A stretch of 64,000 bases of DNA, taken from contig CAZCTC010000014.1 of the NCBI GenBank assembly GCA_964501335.1, positions 1 through 64,000 on the forward strand. Direction: 5' to 3'. The position numbers and the translations under genes were made by a program. How positions within the stretch are numbered: position 1 is the stretch's first letter; each line of letters opens with the position of its first letter. Positions 16,119-24,431 of the stretch are shown here, piece after piece. The notes under the pieces were generated by a model, which was not told the DNA's origin, did no database searches, and saw only the letters and a program-made list of their open reading frames with translations. This DNA comes from CAZCTC01 sp964501335. Lineage in GTDB: Bacteria; Chloroflexota; Anaerolineae; B4-G1; SLSP01.

Positions 16119-18059
16119 TTAATTTCCATCATCCAATCCTAACGATAACTGATCTGGCTTACCCAAAGCCTTTTCTACATCCGCGTCAAATAAATGTTCC
16201 TGATGAACCTCTTCTAACCGCTTCAATAAATTAAAAGTTCTAGCATGAGCTTGACGCAATACGGTACTATATGGTCTGGAATAAATAATTGTTTCCCCTT
16301 CTATAACAGGTTCATTAGCATCATCAGAAACTTTTGATCCTAAGACAAATCCCGTTATCCGCGTAGTACGTTGTATCTTTCCACTCTTACGGATCTCATT
16401 AGCATAATCTTGAGCTTGTTGTCGTTCTTTCCGTGTAATTTCAAAACCACCTCGTTTAAGCTCAATAATTAAGACTTTAGCTACACCATCGGGTTCTCCA
16501 CGTTCATCATAAGAAGGCGTCTCATAAATGCTGATTGAAGAATCAGACAAAGTTACTATATCTGGCCGTCGTTCAGGCGTTGTCAACAATGTAGGATCAC
16601 CTTTGAAAAATTCCCGAATGATAGTAGCAAGCCATCGATTAGCTATAAAATCAGCTCCTTCAAATTCCGGCCCAAAAATCCATAAACCACGTTCAAAAAG
16701 TGGCTGGATTTGATGCAATTCATCGCTAGCGGCATTTTCAGCCAAAGATTCCAATTGTTTAATCCAGCTCAATCTTCTCCGTAGTTCATCAAGAACTACT
16801 TGTATAGCTTGTACAGTCCAGTCTTTAAGTAAATCATTTAATTTATCCAACTCATCTTTTTTCAATTTTGCCAATTGTTCTAATAAAGCATATCCTGAAC
16901 GACTAGCTTCTAAATTAGCAAGTACATCTAATGCCTGTGATAAATTTTCTGGAGTAATAGTGGGACAACGAATTTGAATATTTGTTAAGAATTTACCTAC
17001 TATATATCTTGACATAGGGGATAATTTTTTTACAACTTCACTACGACTTTCTATAACAGCAACTTTACGCTCTCTTCGCACATCCTCCATCAAATCTCTA
17101 ATGAGGTCCAAAATGCGCTGTTTGACAACGGAAAGAACAATTTTTGTATTAGGAGAATCTTTAAACCAACTCCAATCCGCCATTACTTCATCAGCCAAAA
17201 TATCCGCTTCAACCACAAAAGTATATCTTTTCCCTGCCGAAGTCCGTGCATCCAAATAAGTAGTATCGTCTATCCCCTTCCAAGATTGTTCTCCTACCAA
17301 TCGACGGTTAACCCACCATGCAACTCCATGTTGTTGACTGGTACGACCAATTTTTTGGCTATCTACTCGATGAATTAAAACCGCACCTAATCCATCAACC
17401 AATAATTCCTCAGTCTCCTTATTTTTTAAATCCATCATTTCCACACTTTCATGATTAATAAAAATATAGAATGAAGGATCTGCGAAAAATTTTGAACCAA
17501 TTAACTCTTTCAATACAGAAATTGAAATATAATTGTCCATCAACTTTGCTGAAATCAAAGTTCCATTGCCATCTTTCGAGTATTTTCCTTGAGGAATTAT
17601 TTGAAATGGGGTATGGCCAAAAGTACGTACAACTTTAAAGCTATGAGAAACCCCATTACACCATGTTTCTATCAAATACTCACTAGAAAAACAGAAAACA
17701 CTATGTCTTCCCTTGCCATTACGTCCAAATGCTTTTCTATGGCTGCTTTCATTACCGACAGGAAAAATAACATCAGAACCAATACATTCGATACGATTAA
17801 AACTAAGTTCAGGCCACCGAGTACGAAATTCTTCTTCAGTCATTCCAGTACCATTGTCACATATCTCAAAAAGACCATTCTGTTTTTCTGGCCAGAGAAT
17901 ATGCACTTCATTTGCACCGGCATCCCAACTATTAGCTACTAATTCAACAATAGCGATATGAGGATCAGTCATAATTCTTCCAGCATGATCAGCCAAAAAA
18001 GACCCACCAAAACGTGGCGAATAGAAATTCATTCCATCAAGTTGAGGTTGTAAAGCCAT
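16119..18059 (-). CDS. MORC-like GHKL ATPase fused to a PD-(D/E)XK nuclease-like domain
   Basis: The 646-residue protein has the Bergerat ATP-binding motifs: N-box ELVANSWDAGA (about 39-49), DNGTGM (about 69-74) and GRNGKGRHS (about 112-120). That places it with Hsp90/MutL/MORC-type ATPases. A central helical region (about 330-460) follows. The C-terminus has a restriction-nuclease-like core: D500 in RRPDIV and E533-x-K535 in IIELKRGG, with a following QAQDYANEI helix. MORC-like GHKL ATPases are known near bacterial restriction systems; here ATPase and nuclease are one chain. There is no methylase beside it. A role in defence against phage or plasmids is inferred. The gene is strongly AT-rich, a sign of transfer. 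Confidence 0.75.
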   Translation of the reverse strand: MALQPQLDGMNFYSPRFGGSFLADHAGRIMTDPHIAIVELVANSWDAGANEVHILWPEKQNGLFEICDNGTGMTEEEFRTRWPELSFNRIECIGSDVIFPVGNESSHRKAFGRNGKGRHSVFCFSSEYLIETWCNGVSHSFKVVRTFGHTPFQIIPQGKYSKDGNGTLISAKLMDNYISISVLKELIGSKFFADPSFYIFINHESVEMMDLKNKETEELLVDGLGAVLIHRVDSQKIGRTSQQHGVAWWVNRRLVGEQSWKGIDDTTYLDARTSAGKRYTFVVEADILADEVMADWSWFKDSPNTKIVLSVVKQRILDLIRDLMEDVRRERKVAVIESRSEVVKKLSPMSRYIVGKFLTNIQIRCPTITPENLSQALDVLANLEASRSGYALLEQLAKLKKDELDKLNDLLKDWTVQAIQVVLDELRRRLSWIKQLESLAENAASDELHQIQPLFERGLWIFGPEFEGADFIANRWLATIIREFFKGDPTLLTTPERRPDIVTLSDSSISIYETPSYDERGEPDGVAKVLIIELKRGGFEITRKERQQAQDYANEIRKSGKIQRTTRITGFVLGSKVSDDANEPVIEGETIIYSRPYSTVLRQAHARTFNLLKRLEEVHQEHLFDADVEKALGKPDQLSLGLDDGN

Positions 18060-18248
18060 CTTTGACTCCTTTTTACTGAAAACACATACTTATTAAAAAT
18101 TGGAGGTTCCCCCACCCGACATGAAATTCCGAGACAATTCAAAAAGAGGAAATCACAGGTACTAATCCAACAAAAAAGTCAGGCTGAAAATAAATCACCT
18201 GACTTAGTTACAACTCAGCTACCAAAAATCTGCACGTCAAATCACATA

Positions 18249-18692
18249 TTACACCTGGATTCGTCCTAATGTACGTTTAAGAACCCATCCAGCCCTGACA
18301 AAAGAACCAGTTTCAGAACGTGCATTATTAAAAATCCTTACCGCTCTTTTGACTTCCCCTTCATCTAAAACAAGAAGTTTGGGAGCTCGCTCAAGTATAT
18401 GGATATATCCAGCATCAGCCCAACGGGTAAGATTGTCCTGGCTAATTCCATATTTTTCAGCAGCTTCAGCCGCTCGAATTGGTTTACCTTTAAGCGAAGA
18501 ATCTATTTCAACAAAATCTCCAAGAGGTGCAAGTCGCGGTAATTCGCTATTTTCCACAAGTACATCTCCCGTGGTCGTTTTTACGGCTTTGATTGTACCA
18601 TTCGCCACGGCTTCGGTCAATGTTCCCAAGGGGATGTTATACTGGCTGGCCGCCTCTGTCAGAGGAACATAAATCGGCAGGGTAATTCCCAT
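18249..18692 (-). CDS. tandem helix-turn-helix (MerR/excisionase-like) DNA-binding protein
   Basis: The ATG at 18692 has GGGGAGG upstream. The 147-residue product contains two similar units: about 10-55 (LTEAASQYNIPLGTLTEAVA plus VKTTTGDVLVENSEL) and about 70-115 (IRAAEAAEKYGISQDNLTRW plus ILERAPKLLVLDEGEV). Each reads as a small winged HTH of the MerR/excisionase type. It could regulate the GHKL-nuclease gene that follows 190 bases downstream, or act in excision, since it lies beside a tRNA gene at the edge of the accessory block. Confidence 0.65.
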   Translation of the reverse strand: MGITLPIYVPLTEAASQYNIPLGTLTEAVANGTIKAVKTTTGDVLVENSELPRLAPLGDFVEIDSSLKGKPIRAAEAAEKYGISQDNLTRWADAGYIHILERAPKLLVLDEGEVKRAVRIFNNARSETGSFVRAGWVLKRTLGRIQV

Positions 18693-18721
18693 TTCACACC
18701 TCCCCAAAGTTCTACCAAAAC

Positions 18722-18748
18722 AAAAACGGCCCGGTATAACCCGGGCCG
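18722..18748 (-). terminator. terminator of tRNA-Asn
   Basis: CGGCCCGG (18727-18734) pairs with CCGGGCCG (18741-18748) around a 6-base loop. On the minus strand the stem is followed by TTTTTG. It lies 47 bases beyond the 3' end of the tRNA and before the HTH gene. Confidence 0.8.
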
Positions 18749-18794
18749 CTCGTTTTTGGGCGGGGGCGACCCGGAAAGGCCGCCCTAATCTCAG

Positions 18795-18867
18795 CTCCTT
18801 GGGTAAGACTCGAACTTACAACCCGCCGGTTAACAGCCGGCTGCTCTGCCTATTGAGCTACCAAGGA
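18795..18867 (-). tRNA. tRNA-Asn (anticodon GTT)
   Basis: The minus strand folds as a complete cloverleaf: acceptor TCCTTGG/CCAAGGA, D-stem GCTC/GAGC, anticodon stem GCCGG/CCGGC around CTGTTAA, T-stem GTAAG/CTTAC around TTCGAGT, discriminator G, and no encoded CCA. The anticodon GTT reads Asn codons. Its 3' end faces the plasmid-like block, the usual orientation when an element integrates into a tRNA gene. No second copy of the 3' end was seen within the window. Confidence 0.95.
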
Positions 18868-18879
18868 TCGACGGCGCTT

Positions 18880-18907
18880 ATTATACACAAAAGCCGAATA
18901 TCGTCAA
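18880..18907 (-). promoter_or_regulatory. sigma-70 promoter of tRNA-Asn
   Basis: On the minus strand TTGACG (18907-18902) and TATAAT (18885-18880) are separated by 16 bases. The -10 box ends 12 bases before the mature tRNA 5' end. Confidence 0.8.
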
Positions 18908-19036
18908 GCGAAGCAAAAATCACAAAATCCGCACTTATAACTTGCGGGCCCTGCCTTCCAAAGACAGCGCCCACAAAAACCCGCTTCTCTCCACGCTTCC
19001 AACTTCCGATCTCTCACTAATAACGGCTAAGATTAA

Positions 19037-19489
19037 CTACTCCGCCAGCAATCCCAATTCCTGGTAGGCCTTCTGCTCATCCCCGGTGATATATCCAAAG
19101 ATTTTCGGCGTCTCGTTGATCAACTGAACGAAGTAGATCACATCGAATTCGATCTGAACCTCGTGGTCGTCTTGCTTCTTGTAAGCGGCCACCCAATGAA
19201 CTTTGACCATGGCATGGTAATCATCCAGCACCGTGATCGCCTTCGAAAGGATCCGCATATACTGCGTCCCGATAGCGCGATAGAACTCGTACCCCTTCGG
19301 GATCGCCGCCAGGAATTGCTCGTCGTTCTTGCCGCAGATTACCCCTGCGGGATTGGCCTCGATAAAACAGGGTGCAAATGCACTGACGGTAGCTTCCACA
19401 TCCACCGCCGCAGGATCGACCAAAGCGCGGTTCAGCCGTGCCTCATACTCGCCAAAGAACGCTTCCAACACGTCCTGAACATCTTTCAT
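19037..19489 (-). CDS. NTF2-like / SnoaL-fold protein
   Basis: The 150-residue product has the length and pattern of the NTF2-like superfamily: an N-terminal helix (VQDVLEAFFGEYEARLNRAL), a pocket segment (FAPCFIEANPAGVICG) and alternating strands (AMVKVHWVAAYKKQD, VQIEFDVIYFVQL). Many such proteins are small-molecule binders or isomerases, but no catalytic Asp/His pair can be assigned here. GGAGGG precedes the ATG at a good distance. It follows sufD after ~320 bases of repeats and is probably its own transcription unit. Confidence 0.7.
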   Translation of the reverse strand: MKDVQDVLEAFFGEYEARLNRALVDPAAVDVEATVSAFAPCFIEANPAGVICGKNDEQFLAAIPKGYEFYRAIGTQYMRILSKAITVLDDYHAMVKVHWVAAYKKQDDHEVQIEFDVIYFVQLINETPKIFGYITGDEQKAYQELGLLAE

Positions 19490-19811
19490 CTCTTCCCTCC
19501 TGAAAAGAACTCGAGAATTTAACGACCTGTGCGGTTAGTCTGGGAAAAAAGCCCATTGATTCGCGCGCCGTCTACGGCGCGCGAATCAATGAATAAAAAA
19601 CTCTCTCCCCCTGCTTCGCACAGCGCGGCGCTTTTTACCTGGAAAGCACCTGTTGCGGGACGCAAAAACAGTTTTTAATCTATGCTAATGAACAACCGCA
19701 CACCTCGAAATTTAACGCCGGGTCGCAAAATAGCAAAAACGCAGAGAAAAATATAACATTCCTCTCTGCGTCTCCTTGCGATCTCTGCGCTTCTGCGTTG
19801 AATCCGAATCT
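19490..19811. repeat. intergenic composite repeat with 16-bp hairpin and tail module
   Basis: ATTGATTCGCGCGCCG (19555-19570) and its exact complement (19575-19590) enclose TCTA. Before it is CTGTGCGGTTAGTCTGGGAA, and after it is the tail module (CTCTCTCCCC at ~19601, TTGCGGGACG at ~19653, TAATCTATGCTAATGAACAA at ~19676) seen at several other loci. Near 19741-19780 a second hairpin (CGCAGAG/CTCTGCG) can terminate sufD transcription. No gene is seen in this gap. Confidence 0.75.
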
Positions 19812-21131
19812 TTACCGGGACTGGATTCGCTCCTCCAGCTCCTCCGTCAACCGATCCCGTGTATGCGCCAGCGGAATCTGATCGATCACCGGGGTCAGGA
19901 ACCCCTGCACCAACAGCTGCAACGCGGCCGATTCATCCAGCCCGCGCGACTGCAAATAGAAAGTCTGCTCCGGATCGGGCCGGGATACCGTCGCTCCGTG
20001 GCTGCATCGCACATCGTTCGCCAGAATCTCCAGCCCCGGAATCGCGTCGGCGTGACCTTCGTCCAGCAGCAAATTGTGGCTGGATTGATAGCCCTCCGAC
20101 TTCAACGCCTCGGGCTCCACCCGAATCATCCCGTAAAAAACGGTCCGCGAGCGGTCCCGTAACACATTGCGGAATCCCAGTTCGCTGTGGGTATTCGGCG
20201 CCTGGTGATGTTGATACGTGCTCTGATCCAGCCAGCGCGTCCCGTCGCCCAGCGCGATGCCCTGCATCTGCACCCAGGCCTCCGGCCCCAGCAAATCGCT
20301 GCGCAGGAATTCTTTCGTCCCCTGCCCGCCCAGCGATCCGTTCACCCAATTCAAATGGGCTCCCGCCTTCAGCGATGCATTCTGCACGCCCACTGTCCAG
20401 CGGGCCGGCCCCCAATGCTGCAAACTCACATACCGCACCCAGGCATTCTCCGCTGCGTAGATCTCCACCATCTCCGCATTCAACTCGGGCTCCCGTTCAA
20501 AAGAAACCCGATCCTGATAGAGCGTCACACGGCTGTTTGCCTCGGCAATAACCATTGTATGGTGCATCCCCGTCCCGCCGTTGGCCGAATAGCCCACCAA
20601 CGCCTGCAACGGCAACGCCACTTTGACCCCCGCCGGCACATAGAGAAAAGTCCCCCCATGCCACATCGCCGCATGCAACGCCGTAAAGCGGTTGAAATCG
20701 CCCCGGGCAATGCTCCCCTGCAACCAATGAGATCGGATCAGCTCACCGTGCGTCTGCAACGCCTGATGTAAATCCGCCAGCACCACACCCTGCTGCGCCA
20801 GCTCCGGCCGCAGGCATTGATAAACCCGCGTCCCATCCACATGCACCAGCGTCCCGCCGACCTGCTCTTCCAACGCCAGCCGCATCCGCCACGCCGTCGC
20901 ATCCGCCGGCTCGACCAGCGACAGCCGGGTCCGATCCAACGGATAGCGTCCCAACGGCGCCCGCCGCCAGGCCTCTTCCTTGCTGTGCGGCCAGGGCATC
21001 GCCTCGTATTGCGCCCAGGCCGCCTGCCGCGCCGCCAGCATCCATTCCGGCTCGCCGTGCCAGCCCGACAACTCCGCCACCGCTTCCGGCCCCGGGATCA
21101 GCGTATGAGGTTTTTCCATCGTTGTGCTCAT
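19812..21131 (-). CDS. sufD: Fe-S cluster assembly protein SufD
   Basis: The 439-residue product has the SufB/SufD beta-helix core with motifs such as GGTFLYVPAGVKVALPLQAL and a conserved C-terminal DEVRCSHGAT-type segment (here NDVRCSHGATVSRPDPEQTF, then LQSRGLDESAALQLLVQGFL). SufD pairs with SufB and SufC to form the SufBC2D scaffold for Fe-S assembly in the cytoplasm. Two adjacent ATGs exist; the second is chosen because GGAG then sits 6 bases upstream. It lies 16 bases after sufB in the order sufC-sufB-sufD. No SufS or SufU cysteine desulfurase partner gene is within the window. Confidence 0.95.
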   Translation of the reverse strand: MSTTMEKPHTLIPGPEAVAELSGWHGEPEWMLAARQAAWAQYEAMPWPHSKEEAWRRAPLGRYPLDRTRLSLVEPADATAWRMRLALEEQVGGTLVHVDGTRVYQCLRPELAQQGVVLADLHQALQTHGELIRSHWLQGSIARGDFNRFTALHAAMWHGGTFLYVPAGVKVALPLQALVGYSANGGTGMHHTMVIAEANSRVTLYQDRVSFEREPELNAEMVEIYAAENAWVRYVSLQHWGPARWTVGVQNASLKAGAHLNWVNGSLGGQGTKEFLRSDLLGPEAWVQMQGIALGDGTRWLDQSTYQHHQAPNTHSELGFRNVLRDRSRTVFYGMIRVEPEALKSEGYQSSHNLLLDEGHADAIPGLEILANDVRCSHGATVSRPDPEQTFYLQSRGLDESAALQLLVQGFLTPVIDQIPLAHTRDRLTEELEERIQSR

Positions 21132-21147
21132 CATCGACTCCTTTCCG

Positions 21148-22560
21148 CTATCCCACCGAGCCCGACATCTGGATCTGAATCAGCCGGTTCAATTCCACCG
21201 CATATTCCATCGGTAACTCTTTGGCAAACGGTTCCAGAAAGCCGTTGACGATCATCCCGGTGGCTTCCGTCTCGGTCAGCCCCCGGCTCATCAGATAAAA
21301 GAGCTGATCCTCGCTGATCTTGCTCACCGTCGCTTCATGTTCGACCTGCGAATGATCCTCGTTGACATCCAGATAAGGATAGGTGTCGGAACGTGAAAGC
21401 GGATCGAGCAACAGCGCATCGCAGGCCATCTTGGAACGAGCCCCCTCCGCGCCGGGATTGATCCGCACCAGCCCCCGGAACGAAGAACGCCCGTTGCCCT
21501 TGCTGATCGACTTGGAGGTGACCAGCGATTGCGTATGCGGCGCCAGATGGACCGCCTTGGCTCCGGCATCAAAATGTTGATTGTTTCCCGCGAAGGAAAT
21601 CGAAAGGATCTCCCCCCGCGCCCCCGGCCCCCGCAAAATGACGGCCGGATACTTCATCGTCATATAGCTGCCCAGATTCCCGTCCACCCATTCCATCCGG
21701 GCATCGGCTTCCACCACCGCCCGCTGCGTGACCAGGTTGTAGACATTGTGCGACCAGTTCTGGATAGTCGTATAACGGGCCTGCGCCCCCGGCTTGACGA
21801 AAATCTCGATCACGCCGGTATGCAGCGCCGCCTCGGAATAGGCCGGGGCCGTACACCCTTCGATATAATGGACCCGGCTCCCCTCTTCGGCGATGATGAT
21901 GGTCCGCTCGAACTGCCCCAACCCCTGCGCATTGATCCGGAAGTAGGCCTGCAACGGAATCGCCACTTCGACATTGGACGGCACATAGACAAAACTGCCG
22001 CCCGACCAGAAAGCGCTGTTGAGCGCCGAGAATTTGTTATCACCGATCGGCACCACTTTGCCGATATGCTCCCGCACCAGATCGGGATACTGGCGCACCG
22101 CGGTATCCATATCCACAAAGATAATGCCCTGCTGCTCCCATTCCCGCTTCAGCGCGCCGTAAACCGCTTCGGAATCGAACTGCGTCTCGACGCCGGCCAG
22201 AAATTTCTGTTCCGCCTCCTGGATTCCCAACCGATCGAAGGTCTCCTTGATCTCGGTAGGCACCTCTTCCCAGGAACGCGCCTTCTTTTCCGAGGAGCGC
22301 ATAAAATAGGTAAAATCTTCGTAGTTTAACTTTGTAAGATCCGTCCCCCACTGCGGCGTGGGCATCTTTGAAAAGACCTCCAGCGCCCGCAGGCGAAAAT
22401 CCAGCATCCAGCCCGGCTCGCCTTTGATCTCCGAAATCTCACGGACGATATCCTCACCCAGACCACGTCGGACCGATCGGGTAGAGGCCACCTCCGTCCG
22501 AAAATCGGTACGCGACTGGTCCTTCAGCTCGTCCAGCCGTTCGTCGGGCTCGTTGCTCAT
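21148..22560 (-). CDS. sufB: Fe-S cluster assembly scaffold SufB
   Basis: The 470-residue product matches SufB over its full length: SEKKARSWEEVPTEIKETFD near the N-terminus, GSFVYVPSNVEVAIPLQAYF in the middle, and EHEATVSKISEDQLFYLMSR followed by GLTETEATGMIVNGFLEPF at the end. SufB is the main scaffold on which the Fe-S cluster is built. The ATG at 22560 overlaps the sufC stop (ATGA), giving translational coupling, with GGAGGAGG about 10 bases upstream. Confidence 0.97.
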   Translation of the reverse strand: MSNEPDERLDELKDQSRTDFRTEVASTRSVRRGLGEDIVREISEIKGEPGWMLDFRLRALEVFSKMPTPQWGTDLTKLNYEDFTYFMRSSEKKARSWEEVPTEIKETFDRLGIQEAEQKFLAGVETQFDSEAVYGALKREWEQQGIIFVDMDTAVRQYPDLVREHIGKVVPIGDNKFSALNSAFWSGGSFVYVPSNVEVAIPLQAYFRINAQGLGQFERTIIIAEEGSRVHYIEGCTAPAYSEAALHTGVIEIFVKPGAQARYTTIQNWSHNVYNLVTQRAVVEADARMEWVDGNLGSYMTMKYPAVILRGPGARGEILSISFAGNNQHFDAGAKAVHLAPHTQSLVTSKSISKGNGRSSFRGLVRINPGAEGARSKMACDALLLDPLSRSDTYPYLDVNEDHSQVEHEATVSKISEDQLFYLMSRGLTETEATGMIVNGFLEPFAKELPMEYAVELNRLIQIQMSGSVG

Positions 22561-23375
22561 TGCCCCGCGCCCTCCTCCTGCGCCAGCATCGCGGGCACCC
22601 AATCATAGCCCCGCTCTTCCAACACTTCCACCAGTTCCGGCCCGCCGGATTTGACCACCCGACCGGCATAGAAAATATGGACAAACTGAGGGGGAATATA
22701 GTTGAGAATCCGCTGATAGTGCGTGATGATCAGCACCCCGGGATTAAAATCCCGCTGCACCCGGTTCACACCGTCCGCCACGATCCGTACCGCATCGATA
22801 TCCAGCCCCGAATCGGGCTCATCCAGCACCGCAAACCCCGGCCGCAGCAGCGCCATCTGCAAAATCTCAGCCCGCTTCTTCTCGCCGCCCGAGAACCCTT
22901 CATTTAAGTAGCGGCGCAAAAAGACCGGGTCCATCCGCAACTGCTTCAATTCGGCATCCAACTCTTTGCGGAACGGGCCCGGCGGAATCAACCGCGAATT
23001 GATCTTGCCGCTGCCGCCGGGATTGGCCTTCCCGGTCGGGTTGCGCTGCGCGCTCACCGCGGCATGTAAAAAGCTGTAAAGGGAAACGCCCGAAATCGCT
23101 ACGGGGTATTGCATCGCCAGAAAAAGCCCCCGCCGCGACCGTTCGTCGGGCGTAAGCTCTAAAATGCTCTCTCCATCCAGCAATATATCACCCTCGGTGA
23201 CTTTATAATTGGGATGGCCCATCAAAGTATAAGAAAGGGTACTTTTCCCTGAACCGTTGGGGCCCATCAGAGCATGAATTTCGCCCCGCTGTACATTAAG
23301 GTTGACACCTTTGAGGATTTCTTTATCGCCGACCGTGACATGTAAATTGCGAATTTCCAGTCGTTCTGCTACCAT
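22557..23375 (-). CDS. sufC: Fe-S cluster assembly ATPase SufC
   Basis: The 272-residue ABC-type ATPase has Walker A GPNGSGKST, signature FSGGEKKRAEILQ and Walker B FAVLDEPDSGLD, all characteristic of SufC. It drives conformational change in the SufBC2D complex. The start at 23375 is chosen because GGAG lies 5 bases upstream and the family usually starts just before LEIRNL. It is the first gene of the operon; the promoter should lie in the 1-kb gap to the right. Confidence 0.97.
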   Translation of the reverse strand: MVAERLEIRNLHVTVGDKEILKGVNLNVQRGEIHALMGPNGSGKSTLSYTLMGHPNYKVTEGDILLDGESILELTPDERSRRGLFLAMQYPVAISGVSLYSFLHAAVSAQRNPTGKANPGGSGKINSRLIPPGPFRKELDAELKQLRMDPVFLRRYLNEGFSGGEKKRAEILQMALLRPGFAVLDEPDSGLDIDAVRIVADGVNRVQRDFNPGVLIITHYQRILNYIPPQFVHIFYAGRVVKSGGPELVEVLEERGYDWVPAMLAQEEGAGQ

Positions 23376-24431
23376 GTTCGCTCCTTCATCCACATTGAGC
23401 GGGCCTGAGAGCCCACCTTGCCAATTGCCACAGTATAAGCCGAAGGTGAAATTTTGTCAAGAATCTTCTTTTTTATTCACGTTCCCTGCAATCCCAACAG
23501 GAAAAAATCAATTTCATCTTTCGGGGTGCCGCCCCTGACCCTGTAGCATCCCGCAAATGACCCTTTCCCCGTAAAATACGCCGCGCGGGATGCTACGCGA
23601 GGGAGAGAGTTTTTTGTTTATGTTTTCGGCGGCTTCAGAAAGCCGCCGAAAACATAGGCTTTTTTCAGAACCTCGCCAGGAGCATTTTCTAAGCCCCTCC
23701 CCCTCACCGCCTTGTCGGCAGCGCATCTGCGCAAAAAATCTCCCTAAAAGCGCGTTTCACCGGTAAAACTGCATGGTGCGAAGCAGGGGGTGGGGTGAGG
23801 GCCAGCGCGCCGAAAACATGGGCTTTTTCCAGAATCGTCCCGGCAACACAGGCTGTCTACTTTCTACTGTCTACTTTCTTTGGCTTTTTCCACCCCCAAA
23901 ACCTTGACATCAGGTTTAAGAATCGTTATAATTCCGTCAGAATACAGTTGGAAACGACGACTGCGATTAATATAGTTGGAAACACGGGATGACAGAGTGC
24001 TTTCCCGGCCCCATCGAGGAGTATAGCCTCAGGGGCCGGGAAAAGCCGCCCTCCTCTCTTATTATTCCCCCCTCCGGATAAAAATCCCGAAACTCCCATG
24101 ATCAATAACTCTCGCTGCCCATCCAGCACGTCGCTTTTTACCAGGAAAGCACCGGTCGCGGGACGTCAAAATTGTTTCGACCTGTGCGGTTAGGCTGAGA
24201 AAAAAACATATTTTCGGCGGCTTCAGAAAGCCGCCGAAAATATGAATAAAAAATAACTCTCCCCCTGCTTCGCACAGCGCGTCGCTTTTTACCAGGAAAG
24301 CACTGGTTGCGGGACGTAAAAACCGTTTTTAATCTATGCTAATGAACAACCGTTCAGATGAAATTGTTTTCAATCTGTGCGATTATCCCGGAAAACATAA
24401 ATAAAATACCCTGCCTGTAAAGGTCAAAACC
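23376..24431. repeat. 1-kb repeat-dense intergenic region
   Basis: No gene is credible in this gap. It carries two members of the covarying hairpin family: 23619-23635/23640-23656 (TATGTTTTCGGCGGCTT, loop CAGA) and 24207-24223/24228-24244 (CATATTTTCGGCGGCTT, loop CAGA). Both have 17-bp perfect arms. The tail module appears at about 24258-24345 and a shortened form at about 24120-24170. A GTCTACT microrepeat is at about 23858-23880. The region separates the divergent suf operon and the glycan locus, so promoters for both must lie here, but I could not pick them out. Confidence 0.8.

Noticed and set aside
18795..18867. tRNA-Asn 3' end as a proven attachment site
   Set aside because: No second copy of the tRNA end and no integrase are visible in the window; kept only as a possibility.
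21529..22329. 266-residue plus-strand open frame opposite sufB
   Set aside because: It is antisense to an unambiguous sufB and has no domain or ribosome binding site.
23619..24244. Repeated hairpins as a CRISPR array
   Set aside because: The repeats are dispersed over tens of kilobases, have no regular spacers and no cas genes nearby.
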